Of a DNA stretch of 64,000 bases, positions 50,783-60,731 are shown in pieces. Source of the stretch: Dehalococcoidia bacterium (GTDB lineage Bacteria > Chloroflexota > Dehalococcoidia > Lucifugimonadales > SHYT01); NCBI GenBank assembly GCA_009693045.1, contig SHXZ01000001.1, positions 124,001-188,000 of the forward strand, in the 5' to 3' direction. Below the pieces are notes generated by a model. It was not told the origin of the DNA, did no database searches, and worked only from the letters and a program-made list of their open reading frames with translations. How positions within the stretch are numbered: the stretch's first letter is position 1; the number at the start of each line of letters is the position of its first letter. The translations under genes and the position numbers were made by a program.

Positions 50783-53269
50783 CTACGCCCTCGCCGCCGC
50801 CGTTGCCTCAGCCTCCGCTGGCGCCGCGCTGCCGCGGACCACCAGCTCGTCCCCCTCACGGTCAACCACCACCGTGTCGCCGGGTTTGAACTTGCCGTTC
50901 AGCAGCTCCTCGGAGAGCTTGTCCTCCAGCGTATTCTGAATCAGCCGGCGCAGCGGCCGGGCACCCAGGTTCGGGTCCCACCCCTTCTCCGCCAGCCACT
51001 CCTTCGCGGCCTGCGTCACCGTGAAGTCAACCATCTTCTCCTTGACCTGCTTCCGCACGGCGTTCAGCATGAGGTCCACGATGGACAGGATGTGCAGCCT
51101 TGACAGCGAGTGGAACACCACCGTGGCGTCAATGCGGTTCAGGAACTCCGGACGGAAGAACCGCTTCATCTCCCCCAGCACCTTGTCCTTCATCCGCTCG
51201 TACGCCTGCTTGACGTCCTGCTCGTCTTCCTTCTTCGTGGAGAAGCCAATGCCCGTCTCTCTGCGAATCAGGTCCGACCCAAGGTTGCTCGTCATGATGA
51301 ACACCGCGTTCCGGAAGTCCACCTTGCGGCCCTTCGCGTCGGTCAAGTGGCCGTCGTCAAAGAGCTGCAGCAAGATGTTGAACACGTCCGGGTGCGCCTT
51401 CTCAATCTCGTCCAGCAGGATCACGCAATGCGGCTTGCGGCGCACCGCCTCCGTGAGCTGCCCGCCGTCGTCGTAGCCGATGTAGCCCGGCGGCGCGCCA
51501 ATCAGGCGGGCCACCGTGTGTCGCTCCATGAACTCCGACATGTCCAGCCGGATCATCGCCTCGTCCGAGCCGAACATGAACTCGGCCAGCGCGCGCGCCA
51601 GTTCCGTCTTGCCCACGCCCGTCGGCCCCAGGAAGATGAACGTCCCCACGGGCCGCCTCGGATCCTTGATCCCGGCGCGGGCGCGTCGCACCGCCTTGGA
51701 TACCACCACAATCGCTTCGTCCTGTCCAATGATGCGGCCGTGCAGGTGCTCCTCCATCTTGAGCAGCCGCTGCGTCTCCGCCGCCTGCAACCGCGCCACC
51801 GGAATGCCGGTCCACATCGCCACCACCTCGGCCACGTCCTCCGGCGTCACCTCCGGCTTCCCCGCCGTGCGGCTGTTGCGCCACTCTTTCTCCATCGTCT
51901 CAACCTTCTCGGCGAGCTTCACCTCGCGGTCGCGCAGCTCCGCAGCGAACTCGTACTGATGATTGGCGATGGCCTCGTCCTTCTCTTTGCGAACGCTCTC
52001 CAGCGCCCTGCCAAGCTCCTTCACCGAGAGCGGCATGGTGGTGGTTCGGATGCGCACGCGCGACGCCGCCTCATCAATCAGGTCAATCGCCTTGTCCGGC
52101 ATGAACCGGTCGGGAATGTACCGCGCCGCCAGCCTCGCCGCCATCTGCACGGCCTCATCCGTAATCGTCAGCCGGTGGTGCTCTTCGTACCGGGTCTTGA
52201 CGTGGCGCAGGATCTGTACTGTGTCGTCCGCCGTTGGCTCCTCCACCAGCACGGGCTGGAACCGCCGCTCCAACGCGGGATCCCGCTCAACGTACTTCCG
52301 GTAGTCGTCCAGCGTCGTCGCGCCGACAATCTGCATCTCGCCGCGCCCCAGCGAAGGCTTCAGGATGTTCGCCGCGTCCACCGCGCCCTCCGCGGCGCCC
52401 GCGCCCACCAGCGTGTGCATCTCGTCAATGAACAGGATGCAGTTGCCGGAGGTCTTCAGTTCGTCCACAACTTTCTTCAACCGCTCTTCAAACTCGCCGC
52501 GATACTTCGTGCCCGCCACCGCAGCGCCCATGTCCAACGTCACAATCCGCTTGCCTTGCAGCGTCTCCGGCACGTCCCCGGACACGACACGCTGCGCCAG
52601 CGCCTCAACAACCGCAGTCTTCCCCACGCCCGGCTCGCCGATCAGCACCGGGTTGTTCTTCGTCCGCCGCGACAGGATTTGAATGACCCGCTGCAGCTCG
52701 TTGTGCCTGCCCCACACCGGGTCCAGCTTGCCCGACCGCGCCAGCGCCGTCAGGTCAACGCCCAACTGGTCAAGCGTCGGCGTCCGGTTCGCGGACCGCT
52801 GCGCCTGCTGGCCCTGGGCCGGGTTTTGGCTCAGAATCCGCTGCGTCTCCGCGCGGACCTTCTCTAGCGATACCCCAAGGCTCTCCAGCACGCCCGCCGC
52901 AACGCCCTCGCCCTCGCGCATCAGTCCGATCAGCAGGTGCTCCGTGCCGATGTAGTGGTGGCCCATCCGCCGCGCCTCGTCCACCGCCAGCTCAATCACC
53001 TTCTTCGCGCGGGGCGTCAGGCCGATGTTCTCACCGCTCACCGGGCGTTCGCCGCGGCCAATAATGAACTCCACCGCGGAACGCACGTTGCCTAAGTCCA
53101 CGCCTGCGTTCCCCAGAACGCGCGCGCCGACCCCCTCTGTCTCCCGCACCAGTCCCAGCAAGATGTGCTCGGTCCCGATGTAGTTGTGGTTGAAGCGTAT
53201 CGCTTCCTCTTGGGCAAGCGACAGCACCCGGCGGGCCCGTTCCGAGAACTTCTCAAACCTGCTTGCCAT
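50783..53269 (-). CDS. clpC: ATP-dependent Clp protease ATPase subunit ClpC
   Basis: ClpC is an AAA+ unfoldase that feeds proteins to ClpP. The 828-residue protein has the N-terminal double repeat ([20 protein letters not shown] and [20 protein letters not shown]), the first ATPase domain with [19 protein letters not shown], a UVR-type middle domain ([20 protein letters not shown]), and the second ATPase domain with [20 protein letters not shown]. No McsA/McsB or CtsR genes lie nearby. Its ATG overlaps the stop of the S1-domain gene (TAATG) with GGAGG upstream, so translation is coupled. A Rho-independent terminator follows. Confidence 0.97.
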   Translation of the reverse strand: MASRFEKFSERARRVLSLAQEEAIRFNHNYIGTEHILLGLVRETEGVGARVLGNAGVDLGNVRSAVEFIIGRGERPVSGENIGLTPRAKKVIELAVDEARRMGHHYIGTEHLLIGLMREGEGVAAGVLESLGVSLEKVRAETQRILSQNPAQGQQAQRSANRTPTLDQLGVDLTALARSGKLDPVWGRHNELQRVIQILSRRTKNNPVLIGEPGVGKTAVVEALAQRVVSGDVPETLQGKRIVTLDMGAAVAGTKYRGEFEERLKKVVDELKTSGNCILFIDEMHTLVGAGAAEGAVDAANILKPSLGRGEMQIVGATTLDDYRKYVERDPALERRFQPVLVEEPTADDTVQILRHVKTRYEEHHRLTITDEAVQMAARLAARYIPDRFMPDKAIDLIDEAASRVRIRTTTMPLSVKELGRALESVRKEKDEAIANHQYEFAAELRDREVKLAEKVETMEKEWRNSRTAGKPEVTPEDVAEVVAMWTGIPVARLQAAETQRLLKMEEHLHGRIIGQDEAIVVVSKAVRRARAGIKDPRRPVGTFIFLGPTGVGKTELARALAEFMFGSDEAMIRLDMSEFMERHTVARLIGAPPGYIGYDDGGQLTEAVRRKPHCVILLDEIEKAHPDVFNILLQLFDDGHLTDAKGRKVDFRNAVFIMTSNLGSDLIRRETGIGFSTKKEDEQDVKQAYERMKDKVLGEMKRFFRPEFLNRIDATVVFHSLSRLHILSIVDLMLNAVRKQVKEKMVDFTVTQAAKEWLAEKGWDPNLGARPLRRLIQNTLEDKLSEELLNGKFKPGDTVVVDREGDELVVRGSAAPAEAEATAAARA

Positions 53270-54453
53270 TATTGACCTCCTGGAGGAGGACTTGAGGTTC
53301 CGACCTCTGTGCTGTCGTCACCGGCATCGTCCGTGTCCCCCACTTCCCCCACCGCCTGCCGCAAGCTAAGCCCAAGCCGTCTCCGCTCGGTGTCAATTCG
53401 GAGGACCTTCGTCATGTACACGTCCCCTTCCTTTACCACCTGCTGCGGGTTCGTGACCGGCTTGGAGCTCAGCTCCGAGATGTGGATCAGTCCCTCCACT
53501 CCCGGCTCCAGTCGCACAAACGCACCAAATGGAGCCAGCTTTGTGATCGTGCCCTCCACTATCTGGCCCACCTGGTAACGGGCCGCCACCGTGTCCCATG
53601 GGTGCGGCTGCGTCTGCCGCAGACTCAGCGAGACCTTCCCCGCCTCCCGGTCCACCTTCAGCACCAGCACCTTCACCTCGTCGCCGACCTTCACCACCTC
53701 GTCGGGACTCCGCACCGGCATCCACGACATCTCGGAGATGTGCAGCAGCCCCTCCACCCCCCCCACGTCCACGAAGGCCCCAAAGGAACTCAGGCTGTTC
53801 ACGCGGCCCGTTACGCTCGCTCCCTCCTGGAGGCCCTCAATCGCTATCTTCTTGCGCTCCGCCCGCTGCACCAGCCACGCCGCCTTCTCTGAAAGAACCA
53901 CCCGGTGGCGGGCGCGCTCAAGCTCCAAGACCTTTACGCTCACCGGCCTTGGCAGGCCGGCCTGTCCCGCTTCCTCGCCCGGTTGCAGCGCCTGCCTCGT
54001 CTCAGGGGCGAGCTGTGACATCGGAATAAACCCCTCCACCCCTCCCACCGTCATGACGGCGCCTCCCTTGTTAGTGCCCGTGATCATTCCCTCCACGACG
54101 CCGTTGCCGTCCAGCGCGTCCTGAAGGATCTTCCAGCCTTGCTCGCTCCGCGCCCGGTCAAAAGACAGCACCGCCGGGCCCCGCCGCCCCTCCGGCTCCA
54201 CCACCACCGCTGCCACCTTGGAGCCGACGCTCAGCCTCGCCCGGTCCTGGGAGGCCATCGTCAGCATCTCGCTCTGCGGTATGACCCCCTCCGACTTGCC
54301 GCCGACGTTGATCAGGAGCGCGTCCGGCGCAATGCTCATCACCACGCCCTCTATCAACTCGCCACGGCGCAGGTCCTTCCACCCTCCAACCTCTAGGAGC
54401 AACTCCTCCATCGTGGGTGGCCTAACCTGCTGATCCGGCTGAGGACTGACCAC
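53269..54453 (-). CDS. S1-domain RNA-binding protein (RpsA-like, four S1 domains)
   Basis: There are four S1 domains in a row: GELIEGVVMSIAPDALLINV (about 30-100), GVVEGMITGTNKGGAVMTVG (about 115-190), GASVTGRVNSLSSFGAFVDV (about 210-280) and VGQIVEGTITKLAPFGAFVR (about 295-365), the last two ending in GL.HISE. The protein is 394 residues from GTG 54453 (AGGA 7 bases upstream); ATG 54411 is an alternative. Ribosomal protein S1 homologues of this size occur in Gram-positive and Chloroflexota-type bacteria. It is the first gene of a pair with clpC. Confidence 0.9.
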   Translation of the reverse strand: MVSPQPDQQVRPPTMEELLLEVGGWKDLRRGELIEGVVMSIAPDALLINVGGKSEGVIPQSEMLTMASQDRARLSVGSKVAAVVVEPEGRRGPAVLSFDRARSEQGWKILQDALDGNGVVEGMITGTNKGGAVMTVGGVEGFIPMSQLAPETRQALQPGEEAGQAGLPRPVSVKVLELERARHRVVLSEKAAWLVQRAERKKIAIEGLQEGASVTGRVNSLSSFGAFVDVGGVEGLLHISEMSWMPVRSPDEVVKVGDEVKVLVLKVDREAGKVSLSLRQTQPHPWDTVAARYQVGQIVEGTITKLAPFGAFVRLEPGVEGLIHISELSSKPVTNPQQVVKEGDVYMTKVLRIDTERRRLGLSLRQAVGEVGDTDDAGDDSTEVGTSSPPPGGQ

Positions 54454-54989
54454 GTAAAGTTCCTTCACACCTGCTACCGTGCTCACATTATAGGCGTCTC
54501 TTTCCAGGAGTGCAAAGCCGACGAAGTGCGATAAATTGGGCGCGGCGCAAGGTGGAAACCCGCCGTGGAATACCCCCGCAGTCTCGCCCCACGCGGGTGG
54601 CGCTGTTCCAACGCGAGCCCTCCTCGGTGTCATTTCGACCGAGTCCCGCCGCCGTCGGGGCGACTCATCGCGTTGCTCAAGGGCCGGCCGGGAATCTCCC
54701 TCGGCTTCCTCCTTTCGGCGTGGCCGCCTGGAGCGCCCACACTTCGGCACACTCATCCTCATCGCCCTTCTGAATCCGCCCCGCGCACTGGTCGTCCTGA
54801 GGGCCTCTGAACAAATGCCGCCATTCTCCCGACTCATCGGGATCAGATGATGGAGTCCCTCTCCGACGCAGGGAGGGACTGGGGAGAAGTGGGTGGTGAG
54901 GCGTGCCCGTCCCTCTCTCGCTCGTGCCCCCCTCCGCGCACACCCGCTTCGCGTGGTAACATGAACCATCCTTAACGGAGCGCATCGCC
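54454..54989. other. Divergent region between the S1 gene and corA
   Basis: About 530 bases without a convincing gene. The frames around 54510-54850 are Arg/Pro/Ser-rich and match nothing. Segments such as gtcatttcgaccgagtcccg (54630) and ggaatctccctcgg (54692) resemble pieces of the dispersed 'attctgagcg' repeat. The promoters of both divergent genes should lie here. Confidence 0.4.
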
Positions 54990-55931
54990 ATAGCGACCAC
55001 CGTTCGCGCCGAGCAGCCCGGCGTAGCCACCGTACAGTGGGAGAGCCTCCGATGGTTGAACATCGAGCGTCCCACCCGTGCGGAGATGACGCACCTGCGC
55101 CAGGAATTCGGTTTCCATCCTCTCGCCCTGGACGACTGCCTCAGCCGCATCCAGCTCCCCAAGATTGACGAGTACCCCAACCACATCTTCCTCGTCTTCC
55201 ACTTCCCCCTTTTCAATCCCGCGCTCCGCCTAACCCAACCAAGCCAGGTCGCCATCTTCGCCGCCGGGGGCTACATCGTCACCGTCCACCGTGGCGAGCT
55301 CCGCCCCCTGACCAAGCTCTTCCAGGACTGCATGCAAAGCGAGACCATCCGCCGCGAGCTGATGGGCCGCTCCTCCGGCCATCTCCTCTACCGCATCCTG
55401 GACGCCCTGATTGACGATTCGTTCCCCACCCTCAACAAGGTCGTCAATAACCTGGACCGCATTGAGGAGGGGTTTTCTACCAAGGAGCCCGGCCGCATCA
55501 TCCGCGACCTCTCAATCCTCCGCCGCGACATCGTCGCCTTCCGGCGCATCATTCGCCCCCAGGTGGAGGTCATGGAGATCCTGGAGCGCAAGGAGTACCC
55601 CATCCTCCGTGTGGACCCCGACGTCTATTTCGGCGACCTTGCCGACCACACCCGCCGCATCTGGGAGGAGCTTGAATGGCTCAAGGAGGCCAGCGACGGC
55701 CTGAGCGACACGGTCCTCGCGCTCCACGCGTTCATCACCAACGACGCATTGCGCGTCCTCACCCTCCTGTTCACCGTAACGCTGCCGGGCGCCCTCCTCT
55801 CCAGCCTATACGGCATGAACATCCCGCTGCCGTTCCAGCATAGCGGCTGGGCGCTGCCCATCGTGGTCGGCGCGAGCCTCCTGCCCACCGTGGCCATGCT
55901 CTTCTGGTTCCGCCGCAAGGGTTGGCTCTAG
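54990..55931 (+). CDS. corA: CorA-family magnesium transporter, non-standard start
   Basis: CorA is a pentameric Mg2+/Co2+ channel. The text runs ATTVRAEQPGVATVQWESLR, then WLNIERPTRAEMTHLRQEFG, FHPLALDDCLSRIQLPKIDE, and ends with two membrane helices and the GMN signature in LYGMNIPLPFQHSGWALPIV. The conserved N-terminal part extends up to codon ATA 54990, with GGAG 9 bases before it, but no ATG, GTG or TTG is present there. The first standard start, TTG 55056, would cut about 22 residues. A mutated or misread ATG, or a rare AUA start, is the likely explanation. From ATA the length is 313 residues. Confidence 0.88.
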   Translation: MATTVRAEQPGVATVQWESLRWLNIERPTRAEMTHLRQEFGFHPLALDDCLSRIQLPKIDEYPNHIFLVFHFPLFNPALRLTQPSQVAIFAAGGYIVTVHRGELRPLTKLFQDCMQSETIRRELMGRSSGHLLYRILDALIDDSFPTLNKVVNNLDRIEEGFSTKEPGRIIRDLSILRRDIVAFRRIIRPQVEVMEILERKEYPILRVDPDVYFGDLADHTRRIWEELEWLKEASDGLSDTVLALHAFITNDALRVLTLLFTVTLPGALLSSLYGMNIPLPFQHSGWALPIVVGASLLPTVAMLFWFRRKGWL

Positions 55932-56045
55932 CCACAGCACTGTCCACGAGAGGCTTTCGCCCACTGTTCCTTCGCCTTCTGGTTCCGACATGCGTGGTTC
56001 TCCTTCATGGCGGTTGATAACCATAAAGGCCTTGCTATCCTTTCG

Positions 56046-56084
56046 CTCGTTTCCCCTCTCCATCGCATGGAGAGGGGAAACGAG
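56046..56084. repeat. Perfect 18-bp inverted repeat between corA and acuC
   Basis: ctcgtttcccctctccat and its exact reverse complement flank a CGC loop, 115 bases after corA. It may terminate corA transcription; there is no T tract. Confidence 0.6.
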
Positions 56085-56199
56085 CCTGCCCCGAGCGCAG
56101 CCGAAGGGGGTGAGGTTGGCAGGGTTCGGCGGGGCGTCCCTCCGCTCCTCAACACCAACGCAAGAGAACGACGGAGGAGGACAAAGCCCAACACCAAAT

Positions 56200-56225
56200 C
56201 CCTTCCCCCTTTGACGGGGGAAGGG
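56200..56225. repeat. G/C-rich palindrome before acuC
   Basis: cccttccccc and its exact reverse complement flank a 6-base centre (tttgac), with the tail ataggatggggg. It belongs to the dispersed palindrome family, 45 bases before the acuC start. Confidence 0.6.
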
Positions 56226-56269
56226 ATAGGATGGGGGTGCCCGTATCCCCGAAGCAGAGGACACCCGCC

Positions 56270-57406
56270 ATGCGTCGCGCCGCACTCATCTACAGCGACA
56301 TCCTCTCCCAGCACGTCCTGCGAGAGAACCACCCCATGGTCCCCACCCGCCTCCGCTACACCTACGAGCTCATTGACGCCTACAGCGCGTTCCAGCACCC
56401 CAACGCCCGCCTCGTGGAGCCGCGTCAGGCCGCCGTGGACGAGCTGCGCCTCTTCCACTCCGCTGAGTATATAGACGCCGTCCGCGCCCTCAGTGAGGGC
56501 GGGCGACTGGAAGACGCCGCCAAGTATGGCTTCTCCGCCAAGGGCGACAACCCCATCTACCCCGGCATGCACGACGCCGCCCTCTGGTCCACCGGCGCCT
56601 CCGTGCGCGCCGCCGAGCTGCTGCTGGACAGTTCGTGCGACGTCGCCTGCAACTTCTCCGGCGGCCTCCACCACGCCATGCCCGGCAACGCCTCCGGCTT
56701 CTGCATCTTCAACGACCCCGTCGTCGCCATCAAGCTCCTCGCCAGGCGCGGCCTCAAGGTCGCCTACGTCGACATTGACTGCCACCACGGCGACGGTGTC
56801 CAGTACGCCTTCTACGACACCGACCAGGTCCTCACCATCTCCCTCCACGAGTCCGGCCGCTACCTCTTTCCCGGCACCGGCTTCCCCGAAGAGCTCGGCA
56901 CAGGCCGGGGCCGAGGCTACTCCGTCAACGTCCCGCTCTTCCCCTCCACCGGCGACGCCCTCTACCTCTGGGCCTTCCGCGAAGTCGTCCCCCCGCTCGT
57001 CCAGGCCTTCAAGCCCGACGTCCTCGTCACCCAGCTCGGCATAGACACACACTTCAACGACCCGCTCACGCACCTCCAGCTCACCGTCCAGGGCTTCGGT
57101 CAGGCCGTTCAGGAGCTCGCCGCCCTCTCCCCCGGCAAGTGGCTCGCCCTCGGCGGCGGCGGATACGACATCTCCGCCGTCACCCGAGGCTGGACCATCG
57201 CCTACGGCAAAATGCTGGAGACCGCGTGGCCCGAGCAGGTGCCCGCGTCCTTCCAGGAAAAGTACGGCCTCAAGCTCCTGCTTGACACCCCACCCGCCGA
57301 CGCCGACCTGGCGCGCCGCGCCCAGGCCCGTCGCTACGCCGAAGAAAGCGTCGCCGCCGTCCGTCGCGCCATCTTCCCCTTTCACAACCTCTCCGGCATG
57401 GCGTAG
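56270..57406 (+). CDS. Histone deacetylase-superfamily protein (AcuC-like)
   Basis: A zinc-dependent amidohydrolase likely removing acetyl groups from protein lysines such as acetyl-CoA synthetase, or from small amides. From ATG 56270 (AGAGG upstream) the protein is 378 residues. Catalytic text is FSGGLHHAMPGNASGFCIFN, then KVAYVDIDCHHGDGVQYAFY (zinc Asp and His), FPGTGFPEELGTGRG, and LVTQLGIDTHFNDPLTHLQL, with GGGGYDISAVTRGW near the end. No acetyl-CoA synthetase or acetyltransferase is nearby. Confidence 0.9.
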   Translation: MRRAALIYSDILSQHVLRENHPMVPTRLRYTYELIDAYSAFQHPNARLVEPRQAAVDELRLFHSAEYIDAVRALSEGGRLEDAAKYGFSAKGDNPIYPGMHDAALWSTGASVRAAELLLDSSCDVACNFSGGLHHAMPGNASGFCIFNDPVVAIKLLARRGLKVAYVDIDCHHGDGVQYAFYDTDQVLTISLHESGRYLFPGTGFPEELGTGRGRGYSVNVPLFPSTGDALYLWAFREVVPPLVQAFKPDVLVTQLGIDTHFNDPLTHLQLTVQGFGQAVQELAALSPGKWLALGGGGYDISAVTRGWTIAYGKMLETAWPEQVPASFQEKYGLKLLLDTPPADADLARRAQARRYAEESVAAVRRAIFPFHNLSGMA

Positions 57407-57537
57407 GCCCGCTCCGTCCAGGTTCGCGGCAAAACGCACCAAACGCAAAGGATGGCTGCGGGCGTCATAGCCTCACAATGTGCATCACCCCATTCGTTCC
57501 GCGGGCAGAGCCTCCTCGCGTCACGTTCCCGCCCGGC

Positions 57538-58851
57538 CTAGCCGTCCGGAGAGGCCATCGCGCGCCGTCTCGGCGACCCCGGCCCGCTCTCGGCCTCTTC
57601 GGTAGCCTGGTCGCTCAGCGGAACCCGCGCTCTCAAAAATTGAGGATGCGTCAGAATCACCAGTCCTACCGCGCAGACGGACGACGCGCTCATGATGAGA
57701 AGGGCCTTTGGCCCTCCCATCCATGCGGCTAGCGCCCCGGCCCCCAGCGTGCCGATGGGCACCAGCCCGCGGTTGAGCAGGTAGATGCTCATCACCCGCC
57801 CGCGAATGTGGCGCGGAGCGCTGAGCTGGAGCAGCGTCTGGTTCTGCGTCTGATAGGTCACGCTGAACACGCCTACGATCACCCCGAACAACGCGGTCAG
57901 GCCCGCCCAGCGTGACAGGGAAAAGCCAACTAGCCCCAGCCCAAACGCCACCGCCCCCATCACCACGGGCCAGCCATAGCCATTCTCCCGACGGATTGAC
58001 GCCACCACCAGGGCGCCGGCCAGCGCCCCAAGCCCCACGCACGTCAGCAGCAACCCCTGCAGCCTCGGGCCTCCGTGCAAAACATCCTTGGCGAAGATCG
58101 GCATCAGGCTCGTGTACGGCATCGCCAGGGTCAGTGGGACCAGCGCCAGCAGCATCAGCGTGCGGATGTTGCGGTTGCCTCCCACGTACTGGAAGCCGGA
58201 CTTGATGCTTGCGAAGAAAGGTTCCCTCATGCGGCGCATCGCCTCCGAACTGCGGTCCGGGATGCGGATTTGGATGGTCCAGACCGTGGCGAAAAGGTAG
58301 AGACCCGCCTGCGCATAGTACGACCCCTGCGCGCCGACGAACGCGATGAGCGTGCCTGCAATGGCCGGCCCGATCGCCCGCGAGATGTTGAGCGCCGCCG
58401 AGTTGAGCGCCAGCGCGTTCAGCAGCCGCTTGTTCCCAACGATGTCGCCGATGAGCGTCTGGCGCGCCGGCTGCTGGAACGCCTGCACCGTCCCCGCGAG
58501 AAAGCCCGTCACGTAAATGTGCCATGGATGCACCTGGCCGGTCAAAACCAGCGTGGCGAGGATCACGTTGAGCAGCGCGTTCGTCCCTTGCGCGATGATG
58601 AGCTGCAGCTTCCTGCCCGACCGGTCCGCCACCGCTCCGGCGATCACGCCGAAGAACAAGAGCGGCAGGCCGCGTATCGCCGTGGCAAGGCCAAGCTGCA
58701 GCGGCGAGCCGGTGATGTGGTATATGAGCCAGCCGCGGCTCACTTGGTCCATCCACTGGCCCATGCTCGTGCTGATCTGGCCCATCCACAGCAGCCGGTA
58801 GTCCCGCACCTGCAACGAGGTAAATGTGGATAGGTTGCTCAGACGGCCCAT
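57538..58851 (-). CDS. MFS transporter (EntS/DUF894-like), paralogue
   Basis: This is a 437-residue MFS protein from ATG 58851 (GGAG 6 bases upstream). It shares with the protein at 33999-35264 the start VRDYRLLWMGQISTSMGQWM, the loop IAGAVADRSGRKLQLIIAQG and QQPARQTLIGDIVGNKRLLN. Twelve helices are predicted. The substrate is unknown; the family includes enterobactin and macrolide exporters. Confidence 0.88.
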   Translation of the reverse strand: MGRLSNLSTFTSLQVRDYRLLWMGQISTSMGQWMDQVSRGWLIYHITGSPLQLGLATAIRGLPLLFFGVIAGAVADRSGRKLQLIIAQGTNALLNVILATLVLTGQVHPWHIYVTGFLAGTVQAFQQPARQTLIGDIVGNKRLLNALALNSAALNISRAIGPAIAGTLIAFVGAQGSYYAQAGLYLFATVWTIQIRIPDRSSEAMRRMREPFFASIKSGFQYVGGNRNIRTLMLLALVPLTLAMPYTSLMPIFAKDVLHGGPRLQGLLLTCVGLGALAGALVVASIRRENGYGWPVVMGAVAFGLGLVGFSLSRWAGLTALFGVIVGVFSVTYQTQNQTLLQLSAPRHIRGRVMSIYLLNRGLVPIGTLGAGALAAWMGGPKALLIMSASSVCAVGLVILTHPQFLRARVPLSDQATEEAESGPGSPRRRAMASPDG

Positions 58852-59263
58852 GCGGCTCCGCTTTGCTTTCCTCGGCTCCTGTTCGGCTTCCGGTGTCCGC
58901 TGAGTCCCCGTACGCGCCTCCCTCAACTCATTGAGGAGAACGGGCTCGCCAACAAACGCATAGCATAACCTTTTTGGTATCCGAAGGATAGAACCAATGC
59001 CGGCGGTTCAGGGATGATACCATTGCTGGAGGTATGAGACCTGCCTCGGCGCGACGCATTATGCACTCCGGCAATCAACGCTGCTAACGTCCGTGTGCTC
59101 TGCTGCGTTATCTCCAACGGGCACCCATTCGGCGGAAACCCGAAGACCAACAAAACGCCGGTCCGGCCGGGGAAGCGACTCGGCGTCAACAAGCTGCGTC
59201 TAAACTGGGAGAGGTACAATAGCAGCAAACGAGCGGCAAGCGCTTCCTTTAGGAGCAAAAGCC
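58852..59263. other. Divergent region between MFS and htrA
   Basis: About 410 bases without a convincing gene. A -10-like TACAAT lies at 59215-59220 and TTTAGGAGCAAAAG precedes ATG 59264, giving a plausible htrA start region. A good -35 was not seen. Confidence 0.35.
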
Positions 59264-60442
59264 ATGATGAAGTACCGCGTAACCCTACTCGCGCCGGTGG
59301 CGGCCTTGGTCGTCGCTGTCGCTGTCGCCTGCACCCCCAGCGCCCCAGCCAAAACATCGTCGCCCGCCCTATCGGAGGCTGCGGCCCCCGCACCCATCAC
59401 CCAGCAAAGCCCAGCGGCCACCCTCCTCAGCGCCAACGCAGCCGCCGCTACGCCGCCGAACGGCGCGCAGCCCCAGCCGGGCAAGGTCATCCCCTCCACC
59501 CTCAACACTGTGGAGATCGTCAAGCTGCTGCGTCCCTCCGTCGTCCACGTCCAGACAGAGTTGGTCGCCGGCCTGGACCGCTTGGGCAGGCCAGCGACCC
59601 AGACCGCCATCGGCACCGGCAGCATTGTGGATGGCCAGGGACGTATCCTCACCAACAATCACGTCGTAGAGGGTGCGCGAAAGATTACCGTTGCTCTGGA
59701 CGATGGCCGCACCTTCACCGCGCGGCTCATTGGCGCGGACCCCCTGAGCGACCTGGCTGTCATCAAGATTGACGCCGACAACCTCACACCCGTCAGGCTC
59801 GGCGACTCCGACGCCCTCCAGGTGGGCGAGGACGTGGTCGCTATAGGCTTCGCCTTGGACCTGGAAGGCGGCGCCTCGGTCACCAAGGGCGTCGTCAGCG
59901 CCCTGGAGCGTTCCGTGGACAGCCTGGAGGGCCTCATCCAGACCGACACCGACATCAACCCGGGCAATAGCGGAGGGCCGCTGGCCAACTCCCGAGGCGA
60001 GGTCGTTGGCGTGAACACGCGCGCGCTGCGCGGTTCGCCGGGCAGTATCGGCGGGCCGGAGGCTCAGGGCATCAACTTTGCCATCTCCATCAACCAGGCC
60101 AAAGCCATCATGCAGAGCATCCTTGAGAAGGGCCACGTCGTCCGCAGCTACCTGGGTGTGAACGCAGTCACCGTGACGCCGGCCACAGCCCGCAGCTTCA
60201 ACCTGCCCGTGGAACGTGGCGTTGTCTTGCAGAGCGTGGCGCCCAATACTCCCGCCAGCCGCGCCGGCCTTCAGGCCAACGACATCATCGTCGCCATGGA
60301 TGGCAAGGCCATTAGCAACTTCCCTACTCTGCTGCGGCTCCTCACCGTCAACCCACCGGGCGCGAAGGTCAACGTTGAGTACTTCCGAGGCACGGAAAAG
60401 CGCAGCGCGGACCTCACCCTCGGCGAGCGCCCAGCGCAGTAA
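59264..60442 (+). CDS. HtrA/DegP-type serine protease, lipoprotein
   Basis: This is a 392-residue extracytoplasmic protease. The signal peptide ends in a lipobox (VAVAVAC, Cys23), followed by an Ala/Pro-rich linker. The catalytic triad is His133 (RILTNNHVVEGA), Asp163 (DPLSDLAVIKID) and Ser236 (INPGNSGGPLAN). A PDZ domain follows (VVLQSVAPNTPASRAGLQAN, then DIIVAMDGKAISN). Such proteases degrade or refold damaged envelope proteins. It is monocistronic, with a strong palindrome after it. Confidence 0.94.
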   Translation: MMKYRVTLLAPVAALVVAVAVACTPSAPAKTSSPALSEAAAPAPITQQSPAATLLSANAAAATPPNGAQPQPGKVIPSTLNTVEIVKLLRPSVVHVQTELVAGLDRLGRPATQTAIGTGSIVDGQGRILTNNHVVEGARKITVALDDGRTFTARLIGADPLSDLAVIKIDADNLTPVRLGDSDALQVGEDVVAIGFALDLEGGASVTKGVVSALERSVDSLEGLIQTDTDINPGNSGGPLANSRGEVVGVNTRALRGSPGSIGGPEAQGINFAISINQAKAIMQSILEKGHVVRSYLGVNAVTVTPATARSFNLPVERGVVLQSVAPNTPASRAGLQANDIIVAMDGKAISNFPTLLRLLTVNPPGAKVNVEYFRGTEKRSADLTLGERPAQ

Positions 60443-60551
60443 CATCAGTACTGCGCCTTCGGGGCCGCCCGCAACGCGCAGAGGCGGGGTAACCCCCATC
60501 GGTTCCGACTGCTAACCGTTGAGCAAAGAGCTAAACACCGTTCATTGACGA

Positions 60552-60595
60552 GACGCCGAGAGGGGCAGGCCCATGGGCCTGCCCCTCTCGGCGTC
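60552..60595. terminator. 44-bp perfect palindrome after htrA
   Basis: gacgccgagaggggcaggcc followed by ca, then the exact reverse complement, with no loop. It lies in the convergent gap between htrA and the DUF151 gene and would form a strong hairpin on both strands. No T tract follows. Confidence 0.65.
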
Positions 60596-60672
60596 GTTGC
60601 CATGAGGTTCAGGGCTTTCTTCAAGAATCAGTCGGTATCAAAACCAGGCCGTAGGGGCGTCTCGCACGCCCC

Positions 60673-60712
60673 GTAAAAACAAACAGGGAGGGCGCTGATG
60701 GCCCTCCCTGTT
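60673..60712 (-). terminator. Intrinsic terminator of the DUF151 gene
   Basis: On the minus strand, aacagggagggc and gccctccctgtt form a 12-bp stem around a 7-base loop, followed by TGTTTTTAC. It lies 19 bases after the stop codon. Confidence 0.8.
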
Positions 60713-60731
60713 GCTCGTCTCGAACCAATGC

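Noticed and set aside
51110-52867. 585-codon open frame on the plus strand opposite clpC
   Set aside because: A shadow frame in a GC-rich gene; clpC has all the expected motifs on the other strand.
59041-59090. 17-codon frame (MRPASARRIMHSGNQRC) upstream of htrA
   Set aside because: The GGAGG is too close to the ATG, and there is no overlap or other link to htrA.
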